Of a stretch of 64,000 bases of DNA, positions 58,388-64,000 are shown piece after piece; the first letter of the stretch is position 1; each line of letters starts with the position of its first letter. The notes beneath the pieces were generated by a model. The model ran no database searches and was not told the origin of the DNA. It worked only from the letters and a program-made list of their open reading frames with translations. The DNA comes from Saccharum officinarum (taxonomy: Eukaryota > Streptophyta > Magnoliopsida > Poales > Poaceae). The position numbers and the translations under genes were made by a program. The stretch is from assembly GCA_020631735.1 (NCBI GenBank), contig CM036191.1, positions 45,856,562 to 45,920,561 of the forward strand. The letters run 5' to 3'.

Positions 58388-59506
58388 ATGTCAGGCAGAG
58401 GTCGTGGCAGAGGTCGTGGAGGTGCTAACCTACCCATTACTATGGAGGAACTCATGCAAACTCAGAACCAGATGATGCAGATGTTTATGCAGCACATGCA
58501 GAACAATCCCGCTGCAGGAGGACCACCGCCTGTGCAAGTGAGGGATAAGCGTGGGGAATTTTTAAAGGGACGCCCTCCAGTGTTTTCTCATGCTGCTGAT
58601 CCTTTAGAGGCAGATGATTGGGTGAGGGCAGTGGAGAAACAGCTGAATATAGCCCAATGCAATGATATGGAGAAGGTGTTATATGCATCTGGTCAGTTAC
58701 AGGGGACAGCTCAGACTTGGTGGGAGTCGTATCAAGCTGCACGCCCTGACAATGCTCCTCCTATCACTTGGAATGAGTTTGTTAGAGATTTTCGAGCTCG
58801 TCATATTCCTGAAGGTATAATTGAGCTGAAGCAGGAAGAATTCAGAAACCTTAGGATGGGACAGATGAGCGTTAGTGAATATCATGATAGATTTACCCAG
58901 TTGGCTCGCTATGCTCCTAATGAAGTGAGGGAAGATGCAGACAAACAGCGTCTTTTCTTGAAGGGAATTTATTATGATCTTCGCTTGCAGTTGAAGGGGA
59001 ACAACTATGCTAGTTTTCAAGAGCTGGTAAATAAAGCTATTGTGCTTGATAATGAGCGCAGAGAGATGGACAGGAAGAGGAAGATGAAGGTACAAAGCTC
59101 AGGAAGTAACAACCGTCAGCGCACTAATTCTCAGCATGGTTTCCATCAGAAGTTTCAAGGACCGGTTAGTCAATGGAATCGCAATCCGAATCAGAGGTGG
59201 TCCCAGAATTGGCAAAGTAATCAGTCACAACAGCGTTCATCATATCCACAACGTCAACAGTATCAGCAGACTGGGCAACAGACTCCTCGCACTGGAAATT
59301 CCAATGTTACCCCCATGAAGAATAGTGCTCCCAGCACTCCTACTAGATGCTTTGTCTGTGGTAAAGAGGGGCATATGTCTTACCATTGTCCTGAGAAGCA
59401 GAATCAGCAGACTCCTCAGAGCCAGAAGAGCAACCAGAAGCAATCTGGTACTGGAAGGGTGAATCACGTGTCTTCTGATACAGTCATGATGCACCAGAAG
59501 TTATGA
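58388..59506 (+). CDS. G6 gag, 372 aa
   Basis: Structural protein of the virus-like particle. The N-terminus is Arg/Gly-rich (MSGRGRGRGRGGANLPI) and followed by a Met/Gln-rich helix. The gag core lies at about residues 85-215 (QTWWESYQAARPDNAPP, MGQMSVSEYHDRFTQLARYA). A zinc knuckle CFVCGKEGHMSYHC lies at about 320-333. The frame ends early: relative to G3, one base is missing at 59484-59485, so the last seven or so residues are out of frame and the stop TGA at 59504-59506 overlaps the ATG of the next frame. The ATG at 58388 follows GGAAACAG. G2 has the same start context. Confidence 0.92.
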   Translation: MSGRGRGRGRGGANLPITMEELMQTQNQMMQMFMQHMQNNPAAGGPPPVQVRDKRGEFLKGRPPVFSHAADPLEADDWVRAVEKQLNIAQCNDMEKVLYASGQLQGTAQTWWESYQAARPDNAPPITWNEFVRDFRARHIPEGIIELKQEEFRNLRMGQMSVSEYHDRFTQLARYAPNEVREDADKQRLFLKGIYYDLRLQLKGNNYASFQELVNKAIVLDNERREMDRKRKMKVQSSGSNNRQRTNSQHGFHQKFQGPVSQWNRNPNQRWSQNWQSNQSQQRSSYPQRQQYQQTGQQTPRTGNSNVTPMKNSAPSTPTRCFVCGKEGHMSYHCPEKQNQQTPQSQKSNQKQSGTGRVNHVSSDTVMMHQKL

Positions 59507-59709
59507 TTGGTACGTTCAATGTACATTCCACTCCCGCAACTGTTCTTTTTGACTCTGGAGCATCTCATACATTCATATCCAACATTTTTGTTAAAATGCA
59601 TAGTATACCCATGCTAGCTATGAAAGAATCTCTCTTAGTAAATTCACCTGGAGGTACCATGCAAACCAGTAATCGTTGTCTTCCAATTAGTATGGTATTA
59701 AGGGGGTAG
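59503..59709 (+). pseudogene. G6 protease, isolated between two one-base deletions
   Basis: Aspartic protease domain with LFDSGASHTFISNIFVKMHS; DSGA is the catalytic loop. It occupies its own frame of 68 codons because one base was lost upstream (59484-59485) and another at about 59704, where the G3 relative has one more T. Its TAG at 59707-59709 is caused by the second deletion. In G3 the same sequences run gag-protease-pol in one frame, so this is damage, or error in the assembly, rather than a natural gene border. Confidence 0.8.
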
Positions 59710-62700
59710 AGTTTAAGATAACTCCTATAGTGTTGAGGACATCTGGTATTGATGTGATATTGGGTATGGACTGGATGAAGCAAAATCAGGTAGAGATTCA
59801 GTGTCAGCAGAAAGTGGTAGTTGTGAATGCACCTAATGGAGATAAAATCAATGTGGATGTAGCAGTGCAGAAGCAACCAACCGCTGTGGTGAATCAGCTT
59901 GAAAATACTATTAAGGAGAATTCAGTGATTGAGGAATTTCCGGATGTCTTCCCTGATGAATTGCCAGGTATGCCACCTGACCGAGACATTGAATTTCTTA
60001 TTGAATTACTTCCTGGAACTGCACCTATAGCCAAACGACCATATAGGATGGGAGTAGATGAATTAGAAGAACTTAAGAAACAAATTAAAGAATTACAAGA
60101 TAAAGGTTTTATTAGACCTAGTTCATCACCTTGGGGAGCACCAGTTATTTTTGTTGATAAGAAAGATGGCGGTCAGAGGATGTGTGTTGATTATAGATCA
60201 TTAAATGAGGTAACTATCAAGAATAAGTATCCTTTGCCCAGGATTGATGACTTGTTTGATCAGTTGAGAGGTGCATGTGTGTTCTCTAAGATTGATTTAC
60301 GTTCTGGTTATCATCAGTTGAAGATTCGTGTTTCTGATATTCCAAAGACAGCTTTTACTACAAGGTATGGATTGTATGAGTATACTGTTATGTCATTTGG
60401 ATTGACCAATGCACCTGCATACTTTATGTACATGATGAATAAGGTGTTCATGGAATATTTGGATAAGTTTGTGGTAGTGTTTATTGATGATATACTGGTA
60501 TTTTCCAAGACAGAGGTAGAGCATGCTGAACATTTGAGGTTGGTATTGCAGAAACTTAGAGAGCATAAACTGTATGCGAAGCGAAGTAAATGTGAGTTTT
60601 GGTTGAAGGAAGTTTCTTTCCTTGGTCATATTGTTTCTAATGGAGGGATATCAGTGGATCCAGGTAAAGTAAAGGATGTATTAAATTGGAAACCACCTAT
60701 TGATGTTAGCGAGATTCGTAGTTTCTTGGGATTAGCTGGATATTACAGACGGTTCATTGAAGGGTTTTCTAAACTTGCTAAACCTATGACATCTCTGTTA
60801 GAGAAGAATGCCAAGTTTGTGTGGTCAGATAAATGTCAAGCTAGTTTTGAGGAATTGAAGAAGAGGTTGACTACAGCGCCTGTTTTGGTTTTGCCAGATT
60901 TGAGTAAGAAGTTTTCTATTTATTGTGATGCTTCTCGTCAAGGTTTGGGATGTGTTCTTATGCAAGAAGGCAGAGTTGTGGCTTATGCATCTAGGCAGTT
61001 GAGAAAGCATGAGTTGAATTATCCTACACATGATTTGGAATTAGCAGCTGTAGTTCATGCTTTAAAGATTTGGAGACATTATTTGATTGGACATAAGAGT
61101 GATATATACACTGATCATAAGAGTTTGAAGTATATTTTCACTCAGTCAGATCTGAATTTGAGGCAACGCAGATGGTTAGAGTTGATTAAGGATTATGATA
61201 TTGAGATACACTATCATCCTGGTAAGGCTAATGTAGTAGCTGATGCTCTTAGTAGGAAAAGTTATGCCAATGAGATACGGACGTTGTCTATGACTAGTGA
61301 GTTATGTGCTGAATTTGAATATTTGAATTTGGGAATTGTTACTAATACAATGGAATTAGTGATAGAGCCTACCTTAGAGCAAGAAATTTACAAGGGGCAG
61401 TTGAAGGATGAGAAACTAAAGAAGATAGCGGAAGATATAGTGATTGGTAAGTCACCAGGCTTTCGAATGGATGATAATGGAATTTTGTGGTTTGGAAAGA
61501 GGCTGTGTGTACCTGAGGATCAAACTGTTAGACAGGCAATTCTTCGCGAAGCTCATGAGTCAGCTTATTCTATTCATCCTGGTAGTACTAAGATGTATTT
61601 GGATCTGAAACAGAAATATTGGTGGGTTGGATTAAAGCGAGATGTGGCTGAGTATGTGGCATTGTGTGACACTTGTCAGAGAGTGAAAGCAGAGCATCAG
61701 AGACCTGCTGGATTGTTACAACCAATGAAGATTCCTGAATGGAAGTGGGAGGAAGTTGGTATGGATTTTATAGTAGGGTTACCTCGTACTCAGAAAGGTT
61801 ATGACTCTATTTGGGTGATAGTAGATCGGTTAACTAAAGTTGCTCATTTTATACCAGTTAAGACTACTTACCATGGACCAAAATTGGCAGAGTTGTATAT
61901 GGAGAGAATAGTCTGTTTGCATGGAGTACCAAAGAAGATTGTATCTGATCGAGGATCGCAGTTTACGTCGCATTTTTGGAAAGCTGTGCATGAATCATTG
62001 GGAACAAAATTGAATTTTAGTACAGCATATCATCCACAGACAGATGGACAGACTGAAAGGACCAACCAGGTATTAGAGGATATGTTGAGAGCTTGTGCAT
62101 TGCAATATGGAACTAGTTGGGATAAGAGTTTGCCTTATGCAGAATTTTCTTACAATAATAGTTATCAACAGAGTCTTAAGATGGCACCGTTTGAAGCTTT
62201 GTATGGACGTAAGTGTAGAACTCCATTGTTTTGGGATCAGACAGGTGAATCTCAGGTGTTTGGTACAGATGTTCTTAGAAACGCAGAAGATCAAGTGCGA
62301 GTGATTCGTGAGAATTTGAGAGTAGCACAGTCTCGTCAGAAGAGTTATGCTGACAATAGAAGAAGAGATTTAGTTTTTGAGGTAGGTGATTATGTTTATT
62401 TGAAGGTGTCACCTATGAAAAGTGTGAAGAGGTTTAACATGAAAGGTAAACTAGCACCAAGGTATGTTGGACCATTTAAAGTTATTACTAGACGTGGGGA
62501 AGTTGCTTATCAATTAGAGTTGCCTGAGAATTTATCTGGAGTACATGATGTGTTCCATGTTTCACAACTTAAGAAGTGTTTGCGTGTGCCTGAGGAGCAG
62601 ATACCTTTAGAAGAGTTGACTGTTAAGGAAGATCTTACATATGAAGAGTTTCCGATCAAGATTTTAGAAACTGCTGAGAGAGTTACTCGAAGTCGGATTA

Positions 62701-62801
62701 TTAAGATGTGCAAGGTGCAGTGGAATCGATATTCAGAGGCAGAGGCAACTTGGGAAAGAGAGGATGAATTGAGAAAATCATATCCGCAGTTATTTGAGTA
62801 A
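59706..62801 (+). CDS. G6 pol: RT, RNase H, integrase, chromodomain-like tail
   Basis: An open frame of more than 1020 codons, in the third frame of the polyprotein. Numbering from 59730: reverse transcriptase with [13 protein letters not shown] and the catalytic [11 protein letters not shown] near residues 247-257; RNase H from [10 protein letters not shown] near 395 to DALSRKS near 510. The integrase HHCC zinc region is [17 protein letters not shown] with CDTCQ. The catalytic core has [22 protein letters not shown] and [11 protein letters not shown], giving D, D, E. A tail with [13 protein letters not shown] and a chromodomain-like segment [17 protein letters not shown] ends at YPQLFE. Such tails direct chromovirus integration to heterochromatin in other elements. 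The frame is undamaged but cut off from gag by the two deletions upstream, so expression from this copy is doubtful. Confidence 0.93.
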   Translation, partial: VEFKITPIVLRTSGIDVILGMDWMKQNQVEIQCQQKVVVVNAPNGDKINVDVAVQKQPTAVVNQLENTIKENSVIEEFPDVFPDELPGMPPDRDIEFLIELLPGTAPIAKRPYRMGVDELEELKKQIKELQDKGFIRPSSSPWGAPVIFVDKKDGGQRMCVDYRSLNEVTIKNKYPLPRIDDLFDQLRGACVFSKIDLRSGYHQLKIRVSDIPKTAFTTRYGLYEYTVMSFGLTNAPAYFMYMMNKVFMEYLDKFVVVFIDDILVFSKTEVEHAEHLRLVLQKLREHKLYAKRSKCEFWLKEVSFLGHIVSNGGISVDPGKVKDVLNWKPPIDVSEIRSFLGLAGYYRRFIEGFSKLAKPMTSLLEKNAKFVWSDKCQASFEELKKRLTTAPVLVLPDLSKKFSIYCDASRQGLGCVLMQEGRVVAYASRQLRKHELNYPTHDLELAAVVHALKIWRHYLIGHKSDIYTDHKSLKYIFTQSDLNLRQRRWLELIKDYDIEIHYHPGKANVVADALSRKSYANEIRTLSMTSELCAEFEYLNLGIVTNTMELVIEPTLEQEIYKGQLKDEKLKKIAEDIVIGKSPGFRMDDNGILWFGKRLCVPEDQTVRQAILREAHESAYSIHPGSTKMYLDLKQKYWWVGLKRDVAEYVALCDTCQRVKAEHQRPAGLLQPMKIPEWKWEEVGMDFIVGLPRTQKGYDSIWVIVDRLTKVAHFIPVKTTYHGPKLAELYMERIVCLHGVPKKIVSDRGSQFTSHFWKAVHESLGTKLNFSTAYHPQTDGQTERTNQVLEDMLRACALQYGTSWDKSLPYAEFSYNNSYQQSLKMAPFEALYGRKCRTPLFWDQTGESQVFGTDVLRNAEDQVRVIRENLRVAQSRQKSYADNRRRDLVFEVGDYVYLKVSPMKSVKRFNMKGKLAPRYVGPFKVITRRGEVAYQLELPENLSGVHDVFHVSQLKKCLRVPEEQIPLEELTVKEDLTYEEFPIKILETAERVTRSRIIKMCKVQWNRYSEAEATWEREDELRKSYPQLFE

Positions 62802-62828
62802 GCAGTTCAATCTCGAGGACGAGATTCT

Positions 62829-62846
62829 TTTAAGGGGGGTAGAATT
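62829..62846 (+). other. Polypurine tract of G6
   Basis: TTTAAGGGGGGTAGAATT directly precedes the 3' LTR; AAGGGGGG is the priming core for plus-strand synthesis. It lies 28 bp after the pol stop. Confidence 0.88.
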
Positions 62847-64000
62847 TGTAACACCCAAATTTTAGAGTTAATAAATTTTAAATAATTTAGATAACAATTA
62901 ATGAGAAATTAAAAATTTAAAAATTATTTGGTGTTGCATTCATGCTGTTGCATTTATTTTATTTTGTGGTGTGGATATATTTGTTTTATTTGATTGGTTT
63001 AGGAAAATTTGATTTGAAAATGTGTTTGGAAAATTAGAAAAGAAAAGAAACAAAAGAAAAAAAAAGAAAACTACTCACCTCCTTACCTTCTCGGCCCGAA
63101 GGCCGCGCCTGCCCGCGTGGGCCGCCCAGCGCCGCAGCGGCCCAGCAGCCGAGTCCAGCAGCCGAGCCGACCGCGCGCGCCTTCTCTCTTTGCTTCGCTG
63201 ACAGGTGGGGCCCGGTGGTAGTCGTCTTCTTCCTTTCGTACTCGAGCCGGACTTCGAACCGGAGGCGAACGCAACATCCGTCTTGTGATTTCCGGGATCT
63301 CCTACCCGTATACGGCATCTTGGGGCTACAAATAGGAAGAGGAGACTCTCTATTTTCCGTTTTCCATCTAAAACTCTAGTCCAACCACGTGAAACCGAGT
63401 GCTAGGGATTGGGGGGAGTTGGAGGATTCGGTTGCTTGTAGGTGGAGCTCGCGGGTGGATTTGAGGCCGTGTTCTTCGCGTTGGTGAGTCCGCACTCGTC
63501 TCCTCTATCTTCTTGTGCTTTCCTTTTGGTTGGAGAGGCTTTGAAGTGAGTTTTTGAAGCTCACCGTTGGTCAACAATGGTGCCGCCGTCCCTCTCCTTG
63601 CCGCGCTCTCTCCTCGGTTGGTCATAGCTCACCAAAACCGTCTAGGATAGATCGGGTTCATCTCCTCTTTCGATTTGAGTTGATGGCGGGTCAAGTAGTG
63701 GTCGGAAAAGGGGGAGACGGAGTTCTCCGGCGGGCTCATGGCGTCGGCCATGGCGGCCACCGGCCGGACATGGAGGGGATGGCCAGATTTTCCACTGTGC
63801 ACTTGATGATGAACACGAACCGTTGGATTCGAGATGAAGGGCTGAGATTAGAAGATACCCCTTCGCGGGTAAAATTTGTAAAGAGCCCCTAGACTTTTTT
63901 AGATTAGAACCCGCGGTCCATAGCGTATGTCAGAAAATGCGTTTTCGCGTTTTGAAAGCGTATTCTCTCCCGGATAAGTCAAAAATACGTTTTCAGGTAT
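62847..64000 (+). repeat. 3' LTR of G6 (first 1154 bp)
   Basis: Starts TGTAACACCC and repeats 53952-55105 at a constant offset of 8895 bp. I saw no substitution or indel. The remaining ~1.7 kb and the TSD lie beyond the window. Confidence 0.95.

Larger units (their letters stand above)
53952..64000 (+). mobile_element. Young Ty3/gypsy chromovirus (G6), 3' LTR cut by window end
   Basis: Layout: 5' LTR 53952-56789, PBS 56793-56805, extra ORF1 56979-57683, gag 58388-59506, protease 59503-59709, pol to 62801, polypurine tract 62829-62846, 3' LTR from 62847. Integrase follows RNase H and a chromodomain-like tail ends pol, which places it with plant chromoviruses, probably the Tekay/Del group. I saw no difference between the 1154 visible bases of the 3' LTR and the 5' LTR (constant offset 8895). 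That implies insertion within about the last 0.1 million years at usual rates. Two one-base deletions break the coding frame. The right TSD lies outside the window. Confidence 0.95.

Noticed and set aside
59503..59709. Translational coupling of gag and protease by ATGA overlap
   Set aside because: Comparison with G3 shows the overlap is created by a one-base deletion; eukaryotic ribosomes rarely reinitiate this way. Not claimed as a mechanism.
1..64000. CRISPR arrays, tRNA or rRNA genes, bacterial-type operons
   Set aside because: None seen. The window is plant nuclear DNA; the only regular array is the 137-bp satellite. The iMet-tRNA-like words are primer-binding sites.

Overview
ORGANISM. 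This is nuclear DNA of a panicoid grass, most probably an Andropogoneae species (Saccharum, Miscanthus or Sorghum group). The evidence is stacked plant LTR retrotransposons of several families, grass-type MITEs, and a short tandem array whose six registers are spaced exactly 137 bp apart, the monomer length I recall for the sorghum/sugarcane/Miscanthus centromeric satellite. The lineage call rests on that period and on remembered sequence resemblance, not on a search. Almost the whole window is transposon sequence. I can support only one host-like gene, at 25787-26720. LAYOUT. 1-1142: minus-strand end of a short-LTR Ty1/copia element lying in a dead LINE ORF1 (1143-2703), which also carries a perfect 8-bp-TSD hAT MITE. 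2735-10274: a dispersed repeat (family R, copy A) split by a complete Ty1/copia element (2976-9785, TSD ATATG). 10275-10374: a 100-N assembly gap. 10375-16446: the 5' part of a Ty3/gypsy element on the minus strand (G1) with a 4.8-kb LTR and a broken ORF that begins with a near copy of the histone H3 tail. G1 sits in the gag of a second gypsy element (G2, minus, 16447-22003). 22012-24056: another LTR and R copy B. 24550-25714: simple repeats, then the 137-bp satellite. 25787-26762: a two-exon gene for a secreted proline-rich/cysteine-rich protein with a Stowaway-like MITE in its intron and a one-base break. 27045-37010: CACTA-like family E and family R copies, interrupted by two solo LTRs with TSDs (27842-29728 and 32259-36132). 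37089-38240: Helitron-like ends. 38241-41788: LTR-less gag-pol fragment (G3). 41789-53951: more family E, a CACTA-like element, a probable gypsy LTR, a 5'-truncated LINE, and unclassified AT-rich DNA. 53952-64000: a very young gypsy chromovirus (G6) with 5' LTR, PBS, extra ORF1, gag, protease, pol with a chromodomain-like tail, PPT and the first 1154 bp of its 3' LTR. HOW IT FITS TOGETHER. G2, G3 and G6 are one gypsy family at different ages, and G1 is a relative. G2 and G6 carry an additional sense ORF between the PBS and gag. In G1, G2 and G6 the start codons of the extra ORF and of gag directly follow a 3'-splice-site-like AG, and the copia element has a phase-compatible exon inside its LTR. 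This suggests, as inference, that these elements express proteins from spliced RNAs that lack the PBS, separately from the genomic RNA. The most unusual item is the histone-H3-tail look-alike fused to a coiled coil in G1.
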